Source of the DNA: CAZYTO01 sp964650405
GTDB lineage: Bacteria > Acidobacteriota > Thermoanaerobaculia > Gp7-AA8
Length of the DNA: 8,862 nt
Reading direction: 5' to 3'
Assembly: GCA_964650405.1 (NCBI GenBank)
Contig: CAZYTO010000250.1
Location: 1-8,862, forward strand
Of the stretch, positions 1 through 6,118 are shown one piece after another (the first letter of the stretch is position 1; every line of letters begins with the position of its first letter). The position numbers and the translations under genes were made by a program. The notes beneath the pieces are model-generated. The model saw only the letters and a program-made list of their open reading frames with translations. It had not been told where the DNA came from and made no database searches.

Positions 1-468
1 TTCCTCGCACCCCGCGACGACGAGACCGAGTGCGGCCTTGGCTCGGGTACGGGCGCCGACGACTACCTCTGCACGCCCGTCTCGATGCGCGAGCTCCTGG
101 CCCGGGTGAAGGTCCTCTTCCGCCGCGCCGCCGTCGACCAGAACGTGCCGCGCGCGGCCGCCGAGCCGCCGCCGCTGCGGGCCGGCGACCTCGAGCTCGA
201 CCTGCAGCGCTACACCGTCAAGTGGAAGGGACAGCCCGTCAGCCTCACCGTGACCGAGTTCATGATGCTGCACGCCCTCGTGCGCCATCCCGGTCACGTC
301 AAGACCCGCAAACAGCTCCACCAGGACGGCTACCCCCACGACGCCTACGTCAGCGACCGCACCATCGACAGCCACATCAAACGCCTCCGCCGCAAGTTCG
401 AGGAAGTCGACGCCTCGTTCGACCGGATCGAGACCGTGTACGGATTGGGGTACCGGTATCGTGAGTGA
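1..468 (+). CDS. OmpR/PhoB-family response regulator, ChvI-like (5' end missing)
   Basis: The gene runs in from the left edge in frame 1 and ends at TGA 466-468, leaving 155 residues. Residues 1-42 are the end of a receiver domain: FLAPRDDE, then GADDY, then a last helix MRELLARVKVLFRR. Residues about 58-155 are a winged-helix DNA-binding domain with TVTEFMMLHALV, the recognition-helix stretch SDRTIDSHIKRLRRKF and the terminal GLGYRYRE wing. From memory, the C-terminal half looks close to ChvI/BvrR regulators, which control envelope and acid-response genes. The receiver is odd: the usual Thr/Ser before RDDE is Ala, and the Lys of the K-P motif after DDY is Thr (DDYLCTP). These residues normally take part in phosphorylation switching. 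The phospho-accepting Asp lies outside the window. The histidine kinase at 637 follows in the same operon, separated by an inverted-repeat element. Confidence 0.9.
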   Translation, partial: FLAPRDDETECGLGSGTGADDYLCTPVSMRELLARVKVLFRRAAVDQNVPRAAAEPPPLRAGDLELDLQRYTVKWKGQPVSLTVTEFMMLHALVRHPGHVKTRKQLHQDGYPHDAYVSDRTIDSHIKRLRRKFEEVDASFDRIETVYGLGYRYRE

Positions 469-469
469 C

Positions 470-633
470 CAGTTCATCCTGAGCGAGGGCGGCGGTTTGG
501 GCGGGAACAAGGATGAAAAACGTGGCGTTCGCGCGCGGTGGGAAACGGCGTTCCGAAGCCCTACCCATCCCGGTGGGCCTGGCTCTGACCTTTCGTTCCC
601 GCCCAGCCGGCCGCCCGCGCTCAGGATGAACTG
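470..633. repeat. Inverted-repeat element (MITE-like) inserted between regulator and kinase
   Basis: The left arm 470-508 and the right arm 595-633 are reverse complements over 39 positions with four mismatches. The outer 16 bases, ending in TTCATCCTGAGCG on the left and CGCTCAGGATGAA on the right, match perfectly, as do the inner 11. The 86 bases between them show no transposase. The element fills almost the whole gap between the regulator stop at 468 and the kinase ATG at 637. The AGGATGAA of the right arm is the nearest thing to a ribosome binding site for the kinase. A 59-codon frame (GTG 461 to TGA 638-640) runs through it and overlaps both neighbours. No clear target-site duplication is visible. 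A mobile or dispersed palindromic repeat is the best explanation; an attenuator-like RNA hairpin is the alternative. Confidence 0.75.
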
Positions 634-636
634 CCG

Positions 637-2172
637 ATGAAGCCCCCCCGTTTCACGGCCCGCATCTTCATCCGCCTGCTGGCGTTCAACCTCCTGCTCG
701 TCTTTCTTCCGCTGGGCGGCGTGCTCTATCTCGGTGCCTACGAGGCGCGTTTGGAGACGAGCGAGGTGCGGTCGATGACGGACGAGGCGCGCCTGCTGGC
801 GGCGGCGATGGCGCGGGAGGGCTCGCTGAACGCGCGGCTGGCGGACGATCTGCTGGCGCGCTGGCCCACGGAAGTGCGCTTCCGCTTTCTGGACACGACC
901 GGGCGGGTCATCGCCGACTCGCGAGCGTATCAACCGCCGCCGCCGCTGCGGAGGGGATCGGCGCGCCACAACACGCTCTACCGGGTGGGAGCCTTTCTCC
1001 TGCGGCCGCTGGTCCGGCTCGTACAACCCCCCGAGGCGCCGCTGGAGGTCGACTTCTACGACAACGCCACGCGGCTCGTGGGGACGGAAGTGCGCGACGC
1101 GCTCAATGGGCGGGAGGGCTTCGACAAGAAGATCAGCGCCGGCGGCCAGCGGTCGGTGACCCTCTACCGGGCCGTTCCGGTCATCGCCGGCGGGCGGGTG
1201 GTGGGGGCGGTGCTGGCCTCGCAGAGCACCTTCACCATCCTCCAGGACCTCTACGCCGTCCGCCTCGGCGTGATGCGCATCTTCCTGGCTTCGATCGTCG
1301 TGGCCGTGATCGTCAGCATCTTCTTCTCCACCACCATCGTGAAGCCGCTGCGCCAGTTGCGCCTCGACGCGCGGGCCATCCTCGACCGCCGCGGCCGCAT
1401 CCGCGGGCACTTCAAGGGATCGCGCCGGCTCGACGAGATCGGAGAGCTGTCCCGGGCCCTGGAGCGCATCATGCGCCGCCTCCACTCCCACGTGACGTTC
1501 ATCGAGCGCTTCGCCTCCGACGTCTCCCACGAGTTCAAGAACCCCCTGGCCTCGATCCGCACCGCCAACGAGATGCTCGCCGAGGTCAGCGACCCCGCCG
1601 ACCGGCGGCGCTTCTCGCGCATGGTCGATCAGGAAGTGGCCCGCATGGAGAGGCTCCTCTCCGGCGTGCGCGAGATCTCCGTCATCGACGCCCAGCTTCC
1701 CCGCGAGGAGAAGCAGCTCCTGTCCATCGACGCCCTGCTGGCGAAGATCGTCGAAGGATTCCGCCTGCGGGAAGGAGAGCGCGTACGGTTCGACCTCGTT
1801 CCGGGCGACGGAGGGGCGTTGGTGGAGGCCAGCGAAGACCGTCTCATCCAGGCCTTCGAGAACGTGTTGGACAACGCCGTCAGCTTCTCGCCGCCGGGCG
1901 GGTCCGTGTCGGTGGCCACCGCGATCGACGGCAACGCCGTCGTCACCGCCATCAGTGACGAGGGGCCGGGAATCTCCGAGCAGCACCGGGTGCGGATCTT
2001 CGACCGGTTCTTCACCTATCGGCCGGCCACGGCCTGGCGCGACAGCCGGCACACGGGACTAGGACTGTCCATCGTGCAGGCCATCGTGGAGGGGTATGGG
2101 GGGACGATCGCGGCGGCGAACAGCGAGCGGGGAGCCCGTTTCGAGGTTCGGCTGCCCCGTAAACCTGTATGA
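637..2172 (+). CDS. Membrane sensor histidine kinase, ChvG-like
   Basis: A 511-residue kinase that should phosphorylate the regulator encoded just upstream. TM1 is about residues 11-34 and TM2 about 210-235. Between them lies a periplasmic sensor domain of roughly 175 residues with a PAS-like strand (VRFRFLDTTGRVIADS, about 80-95). A HAMP linker follows (about 231-285). The H-box is FASDVSHEFKNPL with the phospho-accepting His298. The ATPase domain has an N-box (ENVLDNA, Asn413), G1 DEGPGI (441-446), an F-box RIFDRFF (453-459) and G2 GLGLSIV (474-480), so all catalytic motifs are present. The order TM, stimulus-sensing domain, HAMP, HisKA resembles ChvG/ExoS/BvrS. The start is ATG 637, preceded by a weak AGGA inside the inverted-repeat element. 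GTG 461, overlapping the regulator, may have been the start before that element inserted. The kinase ends with no following operon gene. Confidence 0.93.
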   Translation: MKPPRFTARIFIRLLAFNLLLVFLPLGGVLYLGAYEARLETSEVRSMTDEARLLAAAMAREGSLNARLADDLLARWPTEVRFRFLDTTGRVIADSRAYQPPPPLRRGSARHNTLYRVGAFLLRPLVRLVQPPEAPLEVDFYDNATRLVGTEVRDALNGREGFDKKISAGGQRSVTLYRAVPVIAGGRVVGAVLASQSTFTILQDLYAVRLGVMRIFLASIVVAVIVSIFFSTTIVKPLRQLRLDARAILDRRGRIRGHFKGSRRLDEIGELSRALERIMRRLHSHVTFIERFASDVSHEFKNPLASIRTANEMLAEVSDPADRRRFSRMVDQEVARMERLLSGVREISVIDAQLPREEKQLLSIDALLAKIVEGFRLREGERVRFDLVPGDGGALVEASEDRLIQAFENVLDNAVSFSPPGGSVSVATAIDGNAVVTAISDEGPGISEQHRVRIFDRFFTYRPATAWRDSRHTGLGLSIVQAIVEGYGGTIAAANSERGARFEVRLPRKPV

Positions 2173-2186
2173 AACGCGTTGTTGCC

Positions 2187-2230
2187 GAGGGGAGAGGCGA
2201 GTAAACTGGCGGAGCGGCTCCCCTCCGCTC
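2187..2230. terminator. Possible terminator hairpin after the kinase
   Basis: GAGGGGAG at 2187-2194 pairs perfectly with CTCCCCTC at 2218-2225. An alternative smaller hairpin pairs GAGCGG (2212-2217) with CCGCTC (2225-2230). It sits 14 bases after the kinase stop. No T-run follows directly, so it is not a classic intrinsic terminator. The DNA after about 2240 turns distinctly A+T-rich, and the next gene has its own promoter-like sequence there. Confidence 0.35.
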
Positions 2231-2271
2231 GCGGTGTCCAAAAGCACTATTTACGATTTCTTAATTATTGA

Positions 2272-2301
2272 TGGACAAGTCTCAGTGGACAGGCGTACAC
2301 T
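2272..2301 (+). promoter_or_regulatory. Candidate sigma-70 promoter for the RHH-like gene
   Basis: TGGACA at 2272-2277 (five of six to TTGACA) lies 18 bases before TACACT at 2296-2301 (four of six to TATAAT), in an A+T-rich island between GC-rich genes. A start near 2308 would give a leader of about 40 bases containing the AAGGGAG Shine-Dalgarno sequence. TGGACA occurs a second time at 2286-2291, making a short direct repeat that could be an operator. A second possible -10 is TACAAT at 2318-2323, but it has no -35 partner. Confidence 0.35.
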
Positions 2302-2346
2302 GTTCCTGAATCGGGTCTACAATTCGAAATGAAGAAGGGAGAACGT

Positions 2347-2625
2347 GTGAGTCCAGCAAAAAGCAATCGAGGTCGCCCCATCGTACACACCGAGCCCGGG
2401 GCGAAGATCACGGTCGTGCTACTCGACCGTCATGTCGCCTATCTCGATCGGTTGGCCATCGACATCCGTCTGAAGCACGGCAAAGCGATCAGCCGTGCGG
2501 AGATCATCCGCGGCCTCATCGAGGCGGCTTTTCAGAGTGGAATCGATCTCTCGCAGGCGGAATCCACCGACGGTCTCGTCGATCTGTTAAACGGCGCGAC
2601 TCCGAAGCGCAAAGCGGCCCGTTAG
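2347..2625 (+). CDS. Small ribbon-helix-helix-like DNA-binding protein (A)
   Basis: A 92-residue protein. GTG 2347 is chosen over ATG 2329 because AAGGGAG ends six bases before it, while the ATG has no ribosome binding site. After a basic, probably flexible N-terminus (about 1-19) comes a strand KITVVLL (20-26) and two helices, VAYLDRLAIDIRLKHG and SRAEIIRGLIEAAF. This is the beta-alpha-alpha order of the CopG/MetJ/Arc fold. The tail SGIDLSQAESTDGLVDLL is shared with the converging gene at 2516-2944, and the C-terminus is basic. The fold assignment is from pattern only. A transcriptional regulator or the antitoxin-like half of a small system fits; no toxin gene is adjacent. Its last 110 bases overlap the opposing gene. 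Confidence 0.6.
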   Translation: MSPAKSNRGRPIVHTEPGAKITVVLLDRHVAYLDRLAIDIRLKHGKAISRAEIIRGLIEAAFQSGIDLSQAESTDGLVDLLNGATPKRKAAR

Positions 2626-2944
2626 ACGGCAACGTTCGTCTGCGGCGACCCCCGAGCGCTCCGGCTGCCAGTTCGGCGATTTCGTCCTCACTGCTTGCAC
2701 CAGTGAGGTCGACACCGCTGGCCTCGACCTGATCGAGGATGGTCCGGATTGCGTGGGGAAGCCCAAACGCACGGTGCATCTGCGGGTTCATCGAGCGCGA
2801 AACCGCTTGAAGATACTCGGCTTGTCCTCCAGTTAGTACAATCGTTTCCGTCGCCGGGCTCGTCCCGGCGACACCGTTTTTGGGGCTTTGTTCCGAGCGG
2901 GAAGGGGATTTCATAGGGGTCATCAGTAGAGGAGTGACCGCCAC
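2516..2944 (-). CDS. Small ribbon-helix-helix-like protein (B), paralogue of the converging gene
   Basis: The core TETIVLTGGQAEYL, then a two-helix region ending HAIRTILDQVEASG, then VDLTGASSEDEIAELAAGA, aligns without gaps to protein A. About 15 of 53 positions from the shared Tyr-Leu onward are identical, with many conservative changes. The N-terminal 45 residues look disordered (Ser, Pro and Thr-rich). The start is uncertain. GTG 2944 (142 residues) has a GAGGGTAGGG eight bases before it. ATG 2914 would match protein A's length better, and the frame is open up to TTG 2992. The C-terminal 37 or so residues, after RRRR, are encoded antisense to protein A, are rich in Arg and have no counterpart in the paralogue. 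They may be a read-through extension after loss of an original stop near 2630. Function unknown; a DNA-binding role is inferred from the fold. Confidence 0.55.
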   Translation of the reverse strand: MAVTPLLMTPMKSPSRSEQSPKNGVAGTSPATETIVLTGGQAEYLQAVSRSMNPQMHRAFGLPHAIRTILDQVEASGVDLTGASSEDEIAELAAGALGGRRRRTLPSNGPLCASESRRLTDRRDRRWIPPARDRFHSEKPPR

Positions 2945-3015
2945 GGCCGAATCCCTACCCTCACTTTCGGAGCCTGGACCGATCTGTAACAAATCTAAAG
3001 GATTTATATGGATTG

Positions 3016-3092
3016 GCGAGCGGGGGGCGGGGCGAGCGGGGTGGAATCAGTCGAACCGGTTCCCGCTCGCCGCTCGCCCGTCTCCCGCTCGC
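3016..3092. terminator. Nested GC-rich hairpin downstream of the desaturase gene
   Basis: The inner stem pairs GGCGAGCGGG (3031-3040) with CCCGCTCGCC (3062-3071). The outer stem pairs GCGAGCGGG (3016-3024) with CCCGCTCGC (3084-3092). The loop contains the palindrome GAACCGGTTC. The structure starts five bases beyond the desaturase stop on the minus strand, where a terminator or 3' stabiliser would sit. No T-run follows on either strand. It also contains two tandem GCTCGCC heptamers (3065-3078), a word seen in several other intergenic gaps of the window. Confidence 0.45.
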
Positions 3093-3096
3093 TCGG

Positions 3097-3891
3097 CTAT
3101 GACGCAGGCTTGTCCCAGAGCTGGCGCCGAAACGGCCACGCCAGCTGCCCCACGAGGCCGTCCGGGACCCCGTCGGCGACGCCGAAGACTTGCGGCTCCC
3201 GCCCTTCCGGCATGTAGAACGTGCCGAAGAGCAGGTCGATCCACGGAAAGAGGCCGGCGAAGTTGCGGTCGAGGCCTTCCTCCTGCGAGGTGTGGTGCCA
3301 GCGGTGGAAGCGCGGGCTGGCGATGACGTAGCGGAGAGGGCCGTAGTCCCACCGGACGTTGGAGTGGAGAAAGATCGCGTAGGCGGTCAGGAGGGGCACG
3401 GCCACGGCCAGAGCCTTGCCGTTGAATCCCAGCAGGTAGAGCGGCACGACCTGAACGATGCGGGTGAGGGCCTCGTTGACGGGATGGACCCTGGCTGCGG
3501 CCAGCCAGTCGAGGGTCCGTGAGCTGTGGTGGACGGCGTGGAAGCGCCAGAGCGGCCGGCGGTGGAAGAGCCGGTGCGTCGCGTAGCCGAGAAGGTCGGC
3601 GCCGATCATCGTCTCGAGCGCCTGGAGGGCCAGCGGCTGGTGCTCGAACCAGGCCGTCGGGGGATGGCTAACCAAGAGCGTCGTGGCGGCGACGGCCAGG
3701 AAGAGCGTCGTCCGGCCGAAGAAGCCGGCGGAGAAGGGCGCGAAGAACCAGTACCCGAAGTCGGCCAGGCGCTCCCGGCGCCAGAGGGGCCGGCGCGGCA
3801 GGGCGGCGAAGGCGCGCTCCAGCAGGCCGAACACCAGCGCTGCCGCGGCGAAGGAAATGAGCAGCCGGAGGAGGGTCGGAGGGGGGTGCAT
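3097..3891 (-). CDS. Fatty acid hydroxylase / sterol desaturase superfamily protein
   Basis: A 264-residue integral membrane di-iron enzyme of the fatty acid hydroxylase superfamily (PF04116 type). The histidine clusters are HRLFH (106-110), HAVHH (118-122) and FHRWHH (196-200), with an extra His176 in FLHSNVR. These should bind two irons for O2-dependent hydroxylation or desaturation of a lipid. Hydrophobic segments at about 7-25, 60-76, 90-105 and 147-175 are the likely membrane spans, with the His clusters on the cytoplasmic side. The substrate (sterol, hopanoid, carotenoid or fatty acid) cannot be told from sequence, and no lipid-biosynthesis neighbour helps. ATG 3891 is the only sensible start; no Shine-Dalgarno is visible. 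It is divergent from the HYR-protein gene and appears to be a single-gene unit ended by the hairpin at 3016-3092. Confidence 0.88.
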   Translation of the reverse strand: MHPPPTLLRLLISFAAAALVFGLLERAFAALPRRPLWRRERLADFGYWFFAPFSAGFFGRTTLFLAVAATTLLVSHPPTAWFEHQPLALQALETMIGADLLGYATHRLFHRRPLWRFHAVHHSSRTLDWLAAARVHPVNEALTRIVQVVPLYLLGFNGKALAVAVPLLTAYAIFLHSNVRWDYGPLRYVIASPRFHRWHHTSQEEGLDRNFAGLFPWIDLLFGTFYMPEGREPQVFGVADGVPDGLVGQLAWPFRRQLWDKPAS

Positions 3892-3970
3892 GGATAGAGG
3901 ACGGGCCAGATTGTTATTCGTTGAAGAGCGGTGATTTGTTGCCGTATGGCGGGAAGGTAATGGCCATTCG

Positions 3971-3986
3971 CGTGACGCAGCTCACG
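3971..3986. promoter_or_regulatory. CRP/FNR-like dyad in the divergent intergenic region
   Basis: CGTGA, six bases, then TCACG forms a perfect dyad with the geometry of CRP-family operators (TGTGA-N6-TCACA). It lies in the 181-base gap between the desaturase start (3891, minus) and the HYR-protein start (4073, plus), about 80 bases from the first and 87 from the second. It could therefore serve either promoter. No convincing -35/-10 pair was found on either side, and a five-base dyad could arise by chance. Confidence 0.3.
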
Positions 3987-4072
3987 TTCCGGATGAAAAA
4001 TCTCATCGGGATTTCCATTCTTTCCCCCTTCCATGATTGCAGTTCGACGGAAACGGGCTCATATTGCGCGCT

Positions 4073-5728
4073 ATGCGTCCGAGTTTGAGAGTACTCATCC
4101 CGCTCGTCCTCTGTCTTCTGCTTCTCCCAACCCTCGCCACCGCAGACGAGATCTCCAGCCTCAATCCATCGTCGTTTCAGCAGTTCTCGACCGAGGAATT
4201 CGTGACCATCAACGGCACGGGCCTGGCGGGAACCCAAACGACCGAGGTGATGTTCTCCGGTCCGGGCGGCACTGTCACCGTGGCACCGTCGTCGATCAGC
4301 GATACCCAGCTGTTCGTCTTCGTGCCGGACACGGTCCTGCAGGTCCCGGGAACGGTCGACGTGACCGTGCTCGCGCACGACCTGGCCACGACCCGCGTGA
4401 TCGGCCCGGCTTCCCTCACGGTCGTCCCGCTCGTGACGATGCAGCCTCCGGAGCTGAATACGCCTGAGGCCGTCGTCGCCGAGGCTGCCTCGGCGGCCGG
4501 AGCGAACGTCACCTTCACCGTGACGGGCTTCAGCTTCGTCGACCCGCCGCCGGCGCCGACCATCGTCTGCAACCACAATTCGGGCGACCTCTTCCCGCTC
4601 GGGACGACCATCGTCAACTGTACCGCCACCGACAGCTTCGGCAGCTCGGTGGCCAGCTTCCCGGTCGTCGTCACCGACACGGTGGCGCCGATCCTGAGCT
4701 TGCCGGCCGACATCGTCACGACCAATCCGGTGGTGACGTACACGGCCACGGCCACCGACGCCATCGACGGCCCGGTGACCGTCATCTGCTCGCCGGCGTC
4801 CGGCTCGACGTTCGCGAACGGCACGACGTTCGTGCACTGCCAGGCGACCGATAGTCACGCAAACCGGGCTACGGGAACGTTCCGCGTGAGCGTGAACGTC
4901 ACTCCGCCGTCGCTCAACCTGCCGGCCAACATCACCGTGGCCGGCAGCGGGTTCCCGTCCACGGCCGTGGTCAACTTCACGGTGACGACGGACGCCGACG
5001 CCACGGTCGGTTGCACGCCTCCTTCGGGCTCCACGTTCATCGCCGGCGGTCCGACAACGGTCAACTGCACGGCCACGAATGCCGGCGGCGGCGTGACCAC
5101 GGGATCGTTCACCGTCACGGTGCTCGGCGGCGATCACACGCCTCCGGTGCTCACCCTGCCGGCGGACTTCAGTGTCGAGGCCACCGGTCCCAGTGGTGCC
5201 ACCGTCACGTTCACGGCGACGGCCATCGATGACGTCGATGGTCCGGTCCCGGTCACCTGCACTCCGTCCTCCGGCTCCGTCTTTGCCCTCGGGGCCACGA
5301 CCGTGAACTGCACGGCCAGCGACATGTCAGGCAACGTGGCGAACGGCTCCTTCCACGTCGTGGTGGTCGATACGACCCCGCCGACGATCGTCGACGCCAG
5401 CGTCACACCGTCGAATCTCTGGCCGCCGAACCACAAGATGGTCGACGTGACCATCACCGTTCACGCGGTCGACCTGGTCGATGCGTCGCCGGTGGTCAAG
5501 ATCACCAGCATCTCGTCGAACCAGCCGATCGACGGCACCGGAGACGGTGATACGTCGCCCGACTGGATCATCACCGGCGCGACCACGGCGCAGCTCCGCG
5601 CGGAGCGTGCCGGCAACGCCGACCGGATTTACACGATCACGTTCACGGCCACGGACTTCAGCGGCAACGTCGCCACGGGGACGCTGACCGTGACGGTCTC
5701 CCAGAGCAGCAAGCGCCACGCAATCTGA
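4073..5728 (+). CDS. Secreted IPT/TIG and HYR-repeat protein
   Basis: The ATG at 4073 opens a classic Sec signal peptide: MRPSLR, a hydrophobic core to about residue 20, then a likely cleavage after TLATA before DEISS. An in-frame TTG at 4037 would only add 12 residues before it. The mature 526 residues hold an IPT/TIG-like beta domain (about 27-118), then four HYR-type immunoglobulin-like repeats (about 125-203, 204-276, 277-357 and 358-438). Each repeat has a cysteine pair in the pattern C...SG..F..G.T.V.C.A: 166/183, 239/256, 314/332 and 396/413. The last domain begins with the motif LWPPNHKM (449-456) and ends in a DFSGNVATGTLTV strand. HYR domains are associated with adhesion. No lipobox, LPXTG, autotransporter or type IX sorting tail is present, so it is probably exported to the periplasm or outside. 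No enzyme domain is seen. Confidence 0.85.
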   Translation: MRPSLRVLIPLVLCLLLLPTLATADEISSLNPSSFQQFSTEEFVTINGTGLAGTQTTEVMFSGPGGTVTVAPSSISDTQLFVFVPDTVLQVPGTVDVTVLAHDLATTRVIGPASLTVVPLVTMQPPELNTPEAVVAEAASAAGANVTFTVTGFSFVDPPPAPTIVCNHNSGDLFPLGTTIVNCTATDSFGSSVASFPVVVTDTVAPILSLPADIVTTNPVVTYTATATDAIDGPVTVICSPASGSTFANGTTFVHCQATDSHANRATGTFRVSVNVTPPSLNLPANITVAGSGFPSTAVVNFTVTTDADATVGCTPPSGSTFIAGGPTTVNCTATNAGGGVTTGSFTVTVLGGDHTPPVLTLPADFSVEATGPSGATVTFTATAIDDVDGPVPVTCTPSSGSVFALGATTVNCTASDMSGNVANGSFHVVVVDTTPPTIVDASVTPSNLWPPNHKMVDVTITVHAVDLVDASPVVKITSISSNQPIDGTGDGDTSPDWIITGATTAQLRAERAGNADRIYTITFTATDFSGNVATGTLTVTVSQSSKRHAI

Positions 5729-5731
5729 TCC

Positions 5732-5794
5732 ACGAGCGGTGGACGGAGCGGCGAGCAGGGTTCACCTGCTCGCCGCCACCCGGTCACCGCTCGT
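5732..5794 (+). terminator. Nested hairpin after the HYR-protein gene
   Basis: The outer stem ACGAGCGGTG (5732-5741) pairs perfectly with CACCGCTCGT (5785-5794). Inside it, GCGGCGAGCAGG (5748-5759) pairs perfectly with CCTGCTCGCCGC (5765-5776) across a five-base loop. The structure starts three bases after the stop codon. Downstream is TGTGTATTC rather than a run of T. Termination or 3'-end protection is the likely role. Confidence 0.55.
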
Positions 5795-5847
5795 TGTGTA
5801 TTCGGGCCGACCGGGCTCGCGCCTTGCTCCCGTGCTAGGATCTCTGC

Positions 5848-6108
5848 GTGCCGATCATCTCTTCCTTTTTCGGCATCATCATCCGCATGTTCTTTGATGA
5901 TCACGAACCACCGCACTTTCACGCGGAGTATCAGGGACAGGCGGCGTCAGTCGGTTTCGACGGCCGGATTCTCGTGGGAGAGATCAGATCGGCGAGGGCA
6001 CGTAAGTTGATTCGGGAGTGGGCGGAGCTTCACAGATTCGAGCTCGAGCTGAATTGGCGGCGGGCGAAGGCGTTACGGCCACTTGCCAACATCGCACCAC
6101 TGGAGTGA
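5848..6108 (+). CDS. DUF4160 domain protein
   Basis: An 86-residue protein starting at GTG 5848. It matches the DUF4160 pattern over its full length: the N-terminal FFGIIIRMFFDDHEPPHFHA with its His-Glu-Pro-Pro-His-Phe-His cluster, a strand-turn region GFDGRILVGEI, and a C-terminal helix around REWAELHRFELELNWRRA. The function of the family is unknown. It is commonly found next to a DUF2442 gene, as here (10-base gap), and the pair has a toxin-antitoxin-like layout, though activity is not established from this sequence. No Shine-Dalgarno is visible before the GTG; TAGGAT at 5837-5842 could be a -10 close to the start. Confidence 0.88.
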   Translation: MPIISSFFGIIIRMFFDDHEPPHFHAEYQGQAASVGFDGRILVGEIRSARARKLIREWAELHRFELELNWRRAKALRPLANIAPLE

Positions 6109-6118
6109 GAGTAAGCAA

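Noticed and set aside
513..629. ATG-started 38-codon frame between the regulator and the kinase
   Set aside because: It lies inside the inverted-repeat element, has no spaced ribosome binding site, and its end is dictated by the repeat arm.
2329..2346. ATG 2329 as the start of RHH-like protein A
   Set aside because: No Shine-Dalgarno precedes it, whereas AAGGGAG is correctly placed for GTG 2347.
3054..3063. GAACCGGTTC palindrome as a separate operator
   Set aside because: It lies in the loop of the larger nested hairpin after the desaturase, with no promoter near it.
3914..5137. 407-residue minus-strand frame opposite the HYR protein
   Set aside because: Arg, Asp and His-rich low-complexity translation with no domain; a mirror of the Thr/Val-rich plus-strand gene with its signal peptide and HYR motifs.
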